A stretch of DNA of 5,377 nt, taken from assembly GCA_002508495.1 (NCBI GenBank), contig DANA01000123.1, positions 6,694 through 12,070 on the forward strand, written 5' to 3'. The notes below the pieces were generated by a model. The model saw only the letters and a list, made by a program, of their open reading frames with translations. It was not told the origin of the DNA and did not search any database. This document shows, piece by piece, positions 1 to 5,043 of this stretch; within the stretch, counting starts at the first letter, position 1; each line of letters begins with the position of its first letter. This DNA comes from Methanoregula sp. UBA276. GTDB taxonomy: Archaea; Halobacteriota; Methanomicrobia; Methanomicrobiales; Methanospirillaceae. The position numbers were made by a program, and so were the translations under genes.

Positions 1-398
1 TCCCGCTTATTCCCAGAAAGACCGACAAAATCGAGCACCGCGGCGGACTCACGTCTTGCCCCGGCCATGTCCGGTGCATGGTGATTGCCAAACAGGGCGC
101 CAATCATGACACATTCCATGGCAGAAAGACCCGGGAATGACTCGGCGATCTGGAATGTTTTGGCAATCCCTTTCCGGCAGATCCGGTTCGCGGGAAGACC
201 GGTTATGTCCTCACCGCAGAAAACGATCCTGCCGGACGTTGGTGCGCTGATGCCGGAGATCATATTCAAAAGCGTCGTCTTTCCCGCACCGTTCGGTCCG
301 ACAAGCCCGAGGATCTCGTTCTCCTGCAGCGTGAGATCGACACCACTGACTGCCAAAAGTCCGCCGATCTGTTTACTCACTGCCTGAACGGAAAGCAC
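1..398 (-). CDS. ABC transporter ATP-binding protein, LivG-type (partial, C-terminal half outside window)
   Basis: Cytoplasmic ATPase subunit of an ABC importer of the branched-chain amino acid/urea (LivG/UrtD) type, expected to power uptake together with two permeases, a second ATPase (LivF-like) and a substrate-binding protein. Reading the minus strand from a GTG at 398-396 gives 132 codons before the window edge; LivG proteins are about 250 aa, so roughly half is present. Visible features are an opening beta-strand region (LSVQAVSKQIGGLLAVSGVD), a perfect Walker A GPNGAGKTT at residues 34-42, and KTFQ with the Q-loop glutamine at residue 83, in the GIAKTFQ context typical of LivG. Signature motif, Walker B and H-loop lie outside. 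GTG is chosen because an in-frame stop (TAA, 419-417) lies just upstream, no ATG exists between, and a GGTGGA sequence precedes it, although closely. The substrate cannot be told from this fragment; LivG versus UrtD is open. Confidence 0.9.
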   Translation of the reverse strand, partial: MLSVQAVSKQIGGLLAVSGVDLTLQENEILGLVGPNGAGKTTLLNMISGISAPTSGRIVFCGEDITGLPANRICRKGIAKTFQIAESFPGLSAMECVMIGALFGNHHAPDMAGARRESAAVLDFVGLSGNKR

Positions 399-402
399 AA
401 AT

Positions 403-408
403 CCACCA
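403..408 (-). promoter_or_regulatory. Possible ribosome binding site of the ABC ATPase gene
   Basis: On the minus strand TGGTGG/GGTGGA lies 4 nt before the GTG start at 398. It resembles the archaeal Shine-Dalgarno core GGTG, but the spacing is shorter than usual, so this is only weak support for the start. Confidence 0.35.
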
Positions 409-420
409 CGGTCTGGTTAT

Positions 421-439
421 CGTGCTAAAGATTAGCACG
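421..439. promoter_or_regulatory. Perfect 8-bp dyad (CGTGCTAA-AGA-TTAGCACG), candidate operator
   Basis: The arms CGTGCTAA (421-428) and TTAGCACG (432-439) are exact reverse complements separated by 3 bases. The element sits immediately downstream of the TATA-like box of the LivG-type gene and covers the predicted transcription start, which is the usual place for an archaeal repressor site. A symmetric 19-bp site fits a homodimeric helix-turn-helix regulator. An RNA hairpin role is less likely, because most of the element would lie before or at the transcript start. The binding protein is unknown and no second copy was noticed in the window. Confidence 0.5.
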
Positions 440-443
440 GTGA

Positions 444-452
444 AATATTAAA
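444..452 (-). promoter_or_regulatory. TATA-like box of the ABC ATPase gene
   Basis: On the minus strand the AT-rich stretch TTTAATATT stands out from its GC-richer surroundings. With archaeal TATA-to-start spacing of about 25 nt, transcription would begin near 423 and give a leader of about 25 nt before the GTG at 398. The box lies between two symmetric sequence elements (421-439 and 453-467), which strengthens the impression of a regulated promoter. The assignment is by position and composition only. Confidence 0.5.
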
Positions 453-467
453 GGTACCGCAGGTACC
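453..467. repeat. Tandem GGTACC-GCA-GGTACC element upstream of the TATA-like box
   Basis: Two copies of the palindromic hexamer GGTACC (453-458 and 462-467) are separated by 3 bases, giving a 9-bp period close to one helical turn. As a whole the element is also an inverted repeat. It directly abuts the TATA-like box on its upstream (BRE) side relative to the minus-strand gene, so it could be an activator site or part of the promoter recognition region. Function is inferred from position only. Confidence 0.35.
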
Positions 468-527
468 ATACGAGAGAAAACAGAGCGTAGAACGGAGAGA
501 GAGACGGATTTTATGGAGGGAGCCAAG

Positions 528-534
528 AAAAAAA
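528..534 (-). terminator. Candidate T-tract terminator after the two-component operon
   Basis: Seven consecutive T residues on the minus strand lie about 124 nt downstream of the receiver gene stop. Archaeal transcription often ends at T-rich tracts without a strong hairpin. No stable stem directly precedes it, so the call is tentative. Confidence 0.3.
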
Positions 535-587
535 GATCCATCGCAACGATTCAGGCATTCCGATATTTTGCATAATCCTGCTCGGTA

Positions 588-611
588 GAAACGCACATGA
601 ACGGGCGTTTC
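588..611 (-). repeat. 7-bp stem-loop in the spacer after the receiver gene
   Basis: GAAACGC (588-594) and GCGTTTC (605-611) are exact reverse complements around a 10-nt loop. The stem lies about 46 nt downstream of the receiver gene stop. It could protect the 3' end of the kinase-receiver mRNA or help termination. It is the only clear secondary structure seen in the part of the 259-nt spacer nearest the receiver gene; no credible gene was found in that spacer. Confidence 0.4.
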
Positions 612-657
612 AACAGGGCATAAAAGAAACGATTCGCGGGGGAGGGAGATCAACCAT

Positions 658-1032
658 TCAGCGGGGGGCCCCAGGCAGGAATCGCTCCAGCCCGGCTTTC
701 AGCTCGGGAATGGAGACCGGTTTCTGGAGGATCCCGGTCCGGGGGTCATTCAGCTGTGCCACCTTATCCTCTGCTTCCGGCGACGCGGTAAAGAGGAGGA
801 TCGGGAGATCGCTCATATGGTATTCTCCCCGCACCTTCAGAAGGAACTCCCAGCCGTTGATGGGAGTCATCATGATATCGAGAAGAACAAGGTCCGGGGG
901 AGAGTTCCTGACCCGGTCGAGCGCTTCCAGCACATCGGGTACAAGGACCGGTTCATAGCCAATCTTTCGTAAGAGGATTTCCATCATGTCGAGGATCTGC
1001 TGGTCGTCCTCGACAAGCAGGATCTTATGCAT
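658..1032 (-). CDS. Stand-alone response regulator receiver domain protein
   Basis: A 124-aa CheY-like receiver with no output domain; it accepts phosphate from a histidine kinase and would signal through protein contacts. All key receiver positions are present: the acidic pair D9-D10 in LLVEDD, phospho-acceptor D52 in LVLLDIMM, conserved T82 in LLFTAS, and K104-P105 in LQKP. After the last helix the protein ends with a short PGAPR tail, so nothing is truncated. The start ATG at 1032 is supported by a strong Shine-Dalgarno AGAGGTG seven bases upstream and by the family's usual N-terminus (MHKILLVEDD). The open frame continues upstream, but only as a shadow of the kinase gene. It overlaps the kinase stop by 8 nt, showing translational coupling, so that kinase is the obvious phosphodonor. 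The downstream target is unknown. Confidence 0.93.
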   Translation of the reverse strand: MHKILLVEDDQQILDMMEILLRKIGYEPVLVPDVLEALDRVRNSPPDLVLLDIMMTPINGWEFLLKVRGEYHMSDLPILLFTASPEAEDKVAQLNDPRTGILQKPVSIPELKAGLERFLPGAPR

Positions 1033-2815
1033 CGGGCGACACCTCTTTTGGCAGGTGCAGGGTGAACGTGCTGCCGCTGTTGACCATGCTCTGGACCGTG
1101 ATGTCCCCGCCATGCATCTGGGCAACTTTTTTCGCAATCGATAACGAGAGCCCGATACGATCGTACTTCCGTGAGAGTTTGGATGCATCGGCAAGCTGGA
1201 ACGGCTCGAAGATATTCTCGATCGATTCAGGAGGAATGCCGATCCCGTTGTCCTGGATCGAGATGTGGTGGAAACCGTCATCAGCCCCCACGCGGTACGT
1301 GATATCGATCTTCCGGGGGGGTTTGGAATAATTGATCGCGTTCGACATCAGGGAATCAAAGACATTCTGGATACGCTCGCGGTCAGCAGTCATCACGATC
1401 GTGGGGGGAATGGATACGGTAATATCGGCCTTGTCCAGGTAACCGCTGGTGTCGAGTAATCCCTTCACGAGGGGTTCAAGCGGGAACTTTGAAAGGCTCA
1501 CCTGGAGTTTTCCACTCTCGAGAACCGAGAGTTCCAGCATCTGGTTGATGATCTGGCGTTCCCGGTCCACGCTGACCAGGCAGCGCTCCAGGATCTTTTT
1601 GGTCTCGTCTACGATAGAAAAACCCTCCGGGTCCGAGATGAGCAGGTTGAGGTACCCAAGGATGGGCTGGAGAGGCGTCCGTAACTCGTGGGCTACCGTG
1701 ATGATGATCCCCCGCCGCCGTTCATTGTCCATCCGGATCTTCTCCTCGAGCCGGAGTTTTTCGGAGATATCCAGGAGGTTGATCATCGTTGCCGGGTTGC
1801 CGGCATGGATGATGGGGCTTGAGAAGAGGAGGGCAACCCGTACCCCGCTGTCTTTTCGTAAAAACCGGAACTCGGCCTGAGCAGTTACCGGCCTGCGGTC
1901 AGCCCATCGCCCGATAAACTCTGAAAATTTGTGCAGGTCGCCAGGATCGATGAAGCCGGTCAGTTCCCTGCCGATAACTTCCACGGACCGGTACCCGGAG
2001 AACTCCGTAAAAGTAGGATTTGCGTAGATAATTTTTTCTTTCTGCACGATGAGAATGCTGGTCGGAGAGTTCTCGGTCAGCTGCCGGTATTTCATCATAT
2101 TGTCATTGTTGAGTTTCTCGGCAAGCTTGCGCGCATTAATATTGACCGCGGTACAGCTGACGGTCAGTTCATCCACCCGGTTCCAGGAAAGGTTCACCCA
2201 GCAGGCTTCGCCACCGGAAGTCGAGAGACGTGTCTCGAAGTCCGAAACTTCGGGGAATTTCTCAATACGCTCCAAAAACCGCTCCTTCTCCCGTTCGATG
2301 AAGAAGAGACCCGTTAATTTTTTTGAGAGAATCTCCTGCGGGGAGAAATTGAGCATAGCAGCAAATTTGTCATTGGTCTCGGTTATTGCGAACCCTTCGC
2401 GGGTAAACAGGATGATGCCCAGCTGCGAGTGCTCAAAGACGGTCCGGTACAGAGCCTCACCGGACCGGATTTTATTGATGAAATACGCGATGATGATTGC
2501 CGTGATAATAAAGAAGACTGCTTCGGCGGTCACGCCCAGCATCGCCGCGGGATTCGGGTACGTGTAGAAATACCCTACAGCCTGGTACACAACACCGGCA
2601 CCTGCGGCCACATAGATACCCTGGCGGGGGTAGAAGTACGCGGCATAAATTATCGGGATAAAAAACAGCTGGTAGTTGATATAGGGGATCGCATGCAGAA
2701 ATGTAATAGCCGAGATGAGGATACAACAGGATGTAAGGGACAGGATTACAACCCACCGTACCAGGTCCGTTTCGGATACCTGACGCTGCCCGAACCGGAA
2801 GATCCGCTCACCCAT
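1025..2815 (-). CDS. Membrane PAS-PAS sensor histidine kinase
   Basis: A 596-aa sensor kinase that should autophosphorylate and pass phosphate to the receiver encoded just after it. The N-terminus holds about four hydrophobic segments (roughly 20-42, 48-62, 66-85 and 93-114) of a type I cannot name. Two PAS domains follow, about 118-232 (FEHSQLGIILF) and 241-355 (ENSPTSILIV, then YANPTFTEFSGY). The HisKA domain has the H-box VAHELRTPL with phospho-acceptor H376. The ATPase domain shows an N-box asparagine at N492 (SNAINYS), G1 box DNGIGIP at 522-528 and F-box FEPF at 536-539. The G2 region reads DRIGLSLSI (552-560) instead of the usual GTGLGLSI, so two of the three glycines are replaced. The ATG at 2815 is the first usable start; an ATG slightly upstream in another frame stops at once. 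The PAS domains show no obvious heme or flavin signature, and the ligand is unknown. Confidence 0.94.
   Translation of the reverse strand: MGERIFRFGQRQVSETDLVRWVVILSLTSCCILISAITFLHAIPYINYQLFFIPIIYAAYFYPRQGIYVAAGAGVVYQAVGYFYTYPNPAAMLGVTAEAVFFIITAIIIAYFINKIRSGEALYRTVFEHSQLGIILFTREGFAITETNDKFAAMLNFSPQEILSKKLTGLFFIEREKERFLERIEKFPEVSDFETRLSTSGGEACWVNLSWNRVDELTVSCTAVNINARKLAEKLNNDNMMKYRQLTENSPTSILIVQKEKIIYANPTFTEFSGYRSVEVIGRELTGFIDPGDLHKFSEFIGRWADRRPVTAQAEFRFLRKDSGVRVALLFSSPIIHAGNPATMINLLDISEKLRLEEKIRMDNERRRGIIITVAHELRTPLQPILGYLNLLISDPEGFSIVDETKKILERCLVSVDRERQIINQMLELSVLESGKLQVSLSKFPLEPLVKGLLDTSGYLDKADITVSIPPTIVMTADRERIQNVFDSLMSNAINYSKPPRKIDITYRVGADDGFHHISIQDNGIGIPPESIENIFEPFQLADASKLSRKYDRIGLSLSIAKKVAQMHGGDITVQSMVNSGSTFTLHLPKEVSPDA
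1040..1046 (-). promoter_or_regulatory. Ribosome binding site AGAGGTG of the receiver gene
   Basis: AGAGGTG on the minus strand, inside the end of the kinase gene, lies 7 nt before the ATG at 1032 and matches the archaeal anti-Shine-Dalgarno well. It fixes the start of the receiver protein and argues against the longer upstream open frame. Confidence 0.7.
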
Positions 2816-2842
2816 AATACATCTTCGCCATTAGTTCTTCCT

Positions 2843-2852
2843 GTTATTTTAA
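2843..2852 (-). promoter_or_regulatory. TATA-like box of the kinase-receiver operon
   Basis: TTAAAATAAC on the minus strand is centred about 32 nt before the kinase ATG. This places the expected transcription start near 2822 and would give a very short leader of a few bases, in keeping with the absence of a clear Shine-Dalgarno there. It lies in the 112-nt divergent spacer shared with arfC. The call rests on composition and spacing only. Confidence 0.4.
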
Positions 2853-2894
2853 GATGCTCTCATGATCCCCGTTTTTTACCAGAAAAACAGTGAA

Positions 2895-2903
2895 TTCTTA
2901 TCC
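2895..2903 (+). promoter_or_regulatory. Possible TATA-like box of arfC
   Basis: TTCTTATCC is about 28 nt before the ATG at 2928, which would make the arfC message leaderless. This agrees with the lack of a recognisable Shine-Dalgarno before that ATG. A T-rich stretch near 2869-2876 is an alternative. Weak evidence. Confidence 0.25.
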
Positions 2904-2927
2904 TGCCGGGGCAAATTTGGTATTCGT

Positions 2928-3611
2928 ATGCGACCGTATGTCGTAGTCAATGTCGCCATGAGCGCGGATGGCAAGCTCTCCACGCACGAGCGCCGGCAGG
3001 TAAAGATCTCAGGATCTGAAGACTTCGCCCGGGTCGACCGGCTCAAGGCAGGCTGTGATGCCGTGATGGTCGGGATCGGGACCGTCCTTGCCGACGACCC
3101 GTCCCTTACGGTCAAGAGCATTGAGAACCGGAAGAGCAGGCTTTCCCGAAGCACCAGCCTTCACCCCGTCCGGATCGTGGTTGACAGCCATGCCCGCACG
3201 CCGCCCGGTGCAAAAATCCTCCACAAGGAAGAGGGAAAACGGATCATTGCGGTTGCAAAACGGGCCGATAGAGAACGGGTTGCGGAACTCCGGAAGCACG
3301 CGACCGTTATTATCGCTGGGGATGAGACGGTTGACCTGCCCGCAATGATGGAAGAACTGGGCGGGATGGGGATTCAGCGAATCATGGTGGAAGGTGGAGG
3401 CACGCTCATTGCCGGACTGGTAGCAGCCGGCCTCGTGGACGAGATCACCACGTTCATTGGCAACATCATCATCGGGGGAAAAGACGCCCCGACCCTTGCG
3501 GACGGGCCCGGGTTCACGAGCGAGTCCGAGTTCCCCCGGCTCACCCTGATCGAAGCACAGAAGATGGAACGCGGGGTCCTCCTGCACTGGAAGATCGAGA
3601 CACCGGCGTAA
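2928..3611 (+). CDS. arfC: 2,5-diamino-6-(ribosylamino)-4(3H)-pyrimidinone 5'-phosphate reductase
   Basis: Cytoplasmic NAD(P)H-dependent reductase of the archaeal/fungal RIB7 family (EC 1.1.1.302), a RibD C-terminal-type domain. It reduces the ribose side chain of the GTP-derived pyrimidine to ribityl before deamination, on the route to riboflavin and to the 5-amino-6-ribitylaminouracil used for coenzyme F420. The 227-aa length is close to the M. jannaschii enzyme. Recognisable blocks in order are VVVNVAMSADGK (5-16), the substrate/cofactor strand AGCDAVMVGIGTVLADDPSL (41-60), RIVVDSHARTPPGAKIL (82-98), and the dinucleotide-binding segment MVEGGGTLIAGL (153-164), with DEITTFIGNIIIGG (171-184) near the C-terminus. 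The deaminase half of bacterial RibD is absent, as expected. I chose the ATG at 2928 because family members begin at this point; an ATG at 2862 would add 22 residues with no family resemblance. It diverges from the kinase operon and no other riboflavin gene is adjacent. Confidence 0.93.
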   Translation: MRPYVVVNVAMSADGKLSTHERRQVKISGSEDFARVDRLKAGCDAVMVGIGTVLADDPSLTVKSIENRKSRLSRSTSLHPVRIVVDSHARTPPGAKILHKEEGKRIIAVAKRADRERVAELRKHATVIIAGDETVDLPAMMEELGGMGIQRIMVEGGGTLIAGLVAAGLVDEITTFIGNIIIGGKDAPTLADGPGFTSESEFPRLTLIEAQKMERGVLLHWKIETPA

Positions 3612-3616
3612 TGGGT

Positions 3617-3633
3617 GGACGGATTTTTCGTCC
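3617..3633 (+). terminator. Possible weak terminator hairpin after arfC
   Basis: GGACG (3617-3621) and CGTCC (3629-3633) pair around a loop containing five T residues, starting 6 nt after the arfC stop. The stem has only 5 bp and the T-run is in the loop rather than after it, so this may equally be a chance structure. Confidence 0.3.
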
Positions 3634-3652
3634 CATAGATGGAGAATATTGG

Positions 3653-3664
3653 GGGTCTGGACCC
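3653..3664 (+). repeat. Short GGGTC/GACCC inverted repeat in the transporter leader
   Basis: GGGTC (3653-3657) and GACCC (3660-3664) are exact reverse complements 2 nt apart; in RNA only the outer four pairs with a CUGG tetraloop would form. It lies 4 nt upstream of the larger hairpin at 3669-3703 and may form part of the same folded leader. Confidence 0.3.
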
Positions 3665-3668
3665 GTTC

Positions 3669-3703
3669 AGGGTTAGTTTGCCCCGCCAAAGGATGCTAAC
3701 CCT
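3669..3703 (+). promoter_or_regulatory. Bulged hairpin in the leader of the transporter gene
   Basis: AGGGTTAG (3669-3676) pairs exactly with CTAACCCT (3696-3703). Inside it TTTG (3677-3680) pairs with CAAA (3687-3690) around a CCCCGC loop, leaving a GGATG bulge (3691-3695). The 12 base pairs make this the strongest structure I found in the window. It ends 12 nt before a GGGAAG sequence (3716-3721) that could be the ribosome binding site of the transporter. It may be a regulated leader element or the terminator of arfC, though no T-tract follows, which favours the leader. It matches no riboswitch class that I recognise. Confidence 0.45.
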
Positions 3704-3757
3704 CATCAACCAGCAGGGAAGAAAAACTGTACGTACATCCCTCTCATCGTTCTTGCT

Positions 3758-4969
3758 TTGGTATTCCTGCTTATTGCGGTGCGGCAGGTAGGCAGGTTCA
3801 ACCTCAGGATCTGGCAGGTCATGCTTGGCGGAGCACTGGCAGTCCTTGTTTTCGGCCAGATTGCACCTGCAGATGCCCTCCAAGCAATAGATCCTGATGT
3901 CATGCTCTTTCTCTTCGGCATGTTCGTGGTCGGGGAGGGGCTGGTACAGAGCGGGGACCTTGCAACCCTTGCCCACCGGCTCTTTTTCCGCGCCGCGGAT
4001 GCACACCAGATCGTCCTGCTCATCATCTTCGGGCTCGGCACACTCTCTGCCATCCTGATGAATGATACCCTTGCAATCATCGGCACCCCGCTCGTGCTCG
4101 CACTTGCAGCACGGCACCATATGCCGCCAAAACTCCTCCTGCTCACCCTTGCCTTTGCCATCACCACCGGGTCGGTCATGAGCCCGATGGGCAACCCCCA
4201 GAACCTGCTTGTGGCAATGGGCGCAGGCATGCCCTCACCCTTTGTCACCTTCGGGCTCTACCTTCTCCTGCCAACCATGATCAGTCTTTTTGCAGCATAT
4301 GGCGTTTTGCGTTTCTTCTATCGCGACGCTTTTACCAATGATGTGCCATTCCCGGAAAGAACACTTCCTGAACGCGGCAGCCGGCTTTCATCTCCCGTAG
4401 TGTGCTCGCTTGCCCTCATTCTCATCCTTACAACAGTAAAGATTGCCGCATCGCTCACGGGAATAGCCCTGCCCATAAGTCTTCCCTTCATCGCGCTCTC
4501 TGCAGCGGCACCAATCCTTCTCCTGTCTGAAAAGCGCGTGGCCGTTCTCCGCGGGATTGACTGGGCAACCCTCGTCTTCTTTGCCGCGATGTTCGTCCTG
4601 ATGCAGAGTGTCTGGGACTCCGGGGTCTTTCAGTTGCTCATCAGTGCAGAAACGGTTACCGGCGTCCCGGTCATCATTGCCCTTGCTGTGGTTGTCAGCC
4701 AGTTCATCTCGAACGTGCCGTTCGTTGCCCTCTTCCAGCCCATGATCCTCGAAGCAGGCGGAACAACTGCACAGCTCATGGCCCTTGCAGCCGGCAGCAC
4801 CATTGCCGGGAACCTGACCATACTCGGGGCAGCAAGCAACGTCATCATCATCCAGAACGCGGAGCGCGAAGGTGAGACGCTCTCGTTTTTTGAATTTGCC
4901 CGTATCGGGATACCGCTGACGATAATCCAGGCAGGTATCTTTGGGATCTGGCTCATCCTTGTTTTTTAG
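3758..4969 (+). CDS. ArsB/NhaD/SLC13-type membrane transporter
   Basis: Polytopic inner-membrane permease of the ion transporter superfamily (ArsB, NhaD, CitMHS, SLC13), with about ten to eleven hydrophobic segments over 403 aa. Counting from the TTG at 3758, family-like motifs are MNDTLAIIGTPL (101-112) and SPMGNPQNLLV (142-152) in the first half, and the matching SNVPFVALFQP (318-328) and GNLTILGAASN (351-361) in the second half. This is the inverted-repeat layout with a polar N/P-rich loop in each half. The substrate (arsenite, sodium/proton or an organic anion) cannot be assigned; no arsR or arsenate gene is nearby. The start is uncertain. The TTG leaves only eight residues of TM1, whereas the frame is open to 3677 and encodes TYIPLIVLAL just before it. 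An ACG at 3731, nine nt after GGGAAG, is better placed. The frame ends at TAG 4967-4969. Confidence 0.87.
   Translation: MVFLLIAVRQVGRFNLRIWQVMLGGALAVLVFGQIAPADALQAIDPDVMLFLFGMFVVGEGLVQSGDLATLAHRLFFRAADAHQIVLLIIFGLGTLSAILMNDTLAIIGTPLVLALAARHHMPPKLLLLTLAFAITTGSVMSPMGNPQNLLVAMGAGMPSPFVTFGLYLLLPTMISLFAAYGVLRFFYRDAFTNDVPFPERTLPERGSRLSSPVVCSLALILILTTVKIAASLTGIALPISLPFIALSAAAPILLLSEKRVAVLRGIDWATLVFFAAMFVLMQSVWDSGVFQLLISAETVTGVPVIIALAVVVSQFISNVPFVALFQPMILEAGGTTAQLMALAAGSTIAGNLTILGAASNVIIIQNAEREGETLSFFEFARIGIPLTIIQAGIFGIWLILVF
4962..4967 (+). terminator. T6 tract at the transporter stop codon, possible terminator
   Basis: Six consecutive T residues run into the TAG stop of the transporter. Archaeal RNA polymerase can terminate at such tracts, so at least part of the transcript may end here before the cupin gene. 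No stem precedes it. Confidence 0.25.
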
Positions 4970-4989
4970 ATGCTGACCCTGCCCGATAC

Positions 4990-5013
4990 CAGGGATACGC
5001 ATATCAGTCCCTG
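4990..5013 (+). repeat. 6-bp stem-loop between transporter and cupin genes
   Basis: CAGGGA (4990-4995) and TCCCTG (5008-5013) are exact reverse complements around a 12-nt loop that includes CATATC. It lies 20 nt after the transporter stop and 30 nt before the cupin start. It may stabilise the transporter mRNA 3' end or fold in the cupin leader. The short stem makes chance occurrence possible. Confidence 0.3.
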
Positions 5014-5031
5014 CAGATGAACTCATTCATG

Positions 5032-5036
5032 AGGAG
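5032..5036 (+). promoter_or_regulatory. Ribosome binding site AGGAG of the cupin gene
   Basis: AGGAG followed by ATC lies 7 nt before the ATG at 5044, a good archaeal Shine-Dalgarno. It selects this ATG over the two in-frame ATGs at 5017 and 5029. Confidence 0.65.
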
Positions 5037-5043
5037 ATCATTC

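Noticed and set aside
432..653. 73-codon minus-strand open frame in the spacer after the receiver gene
   Set aside because: It starts at TTG with no ribosome binding site, has a cysteine-rich low-complexity translation with no family resemblance, and its stop falls inside the promoter dyad of the next gene.
1033..1281. Upstream extension of the receiver open frame (about 80 extra residues)
   Set aside because: It lies entirely within the kinase gene in another frame, has a Ser/Arg-rich shadow composition, and the ATG at 1032 has a strong Shine-Dalgarno.
2049..2567. Plus-strand open frames inside the kinase gene (also 1449-1880 and 1931-2317)
   Set aside because: They oppose well-supported PAS and HisKA coding sequence, and no start signals or domains are visible.
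2862..2927. 22-residue N-terminal extension of ArfC from the ATG at 2862
   Set aside because: The extension has no resemblance to the family, whose members begin near MRPYVVVN, and a plausible TATA-like box falls inside it.
3374..4248. Long minus-strand open frames opposite arfC and the transporter
   Set aside because: Their translations are rich in Cys, Arg, Ser and Pro without domains or membrane logic, as expected for antisense shadows of GC-rich genes; the plus-strand frames carry clear family motifs.
4388..5026. 212-codon minus-strand open frame opposite the transporter end
   Set aside because: It is a highly charged shadow translation of a hydrophobic membrane gene, with no recognisable domain.
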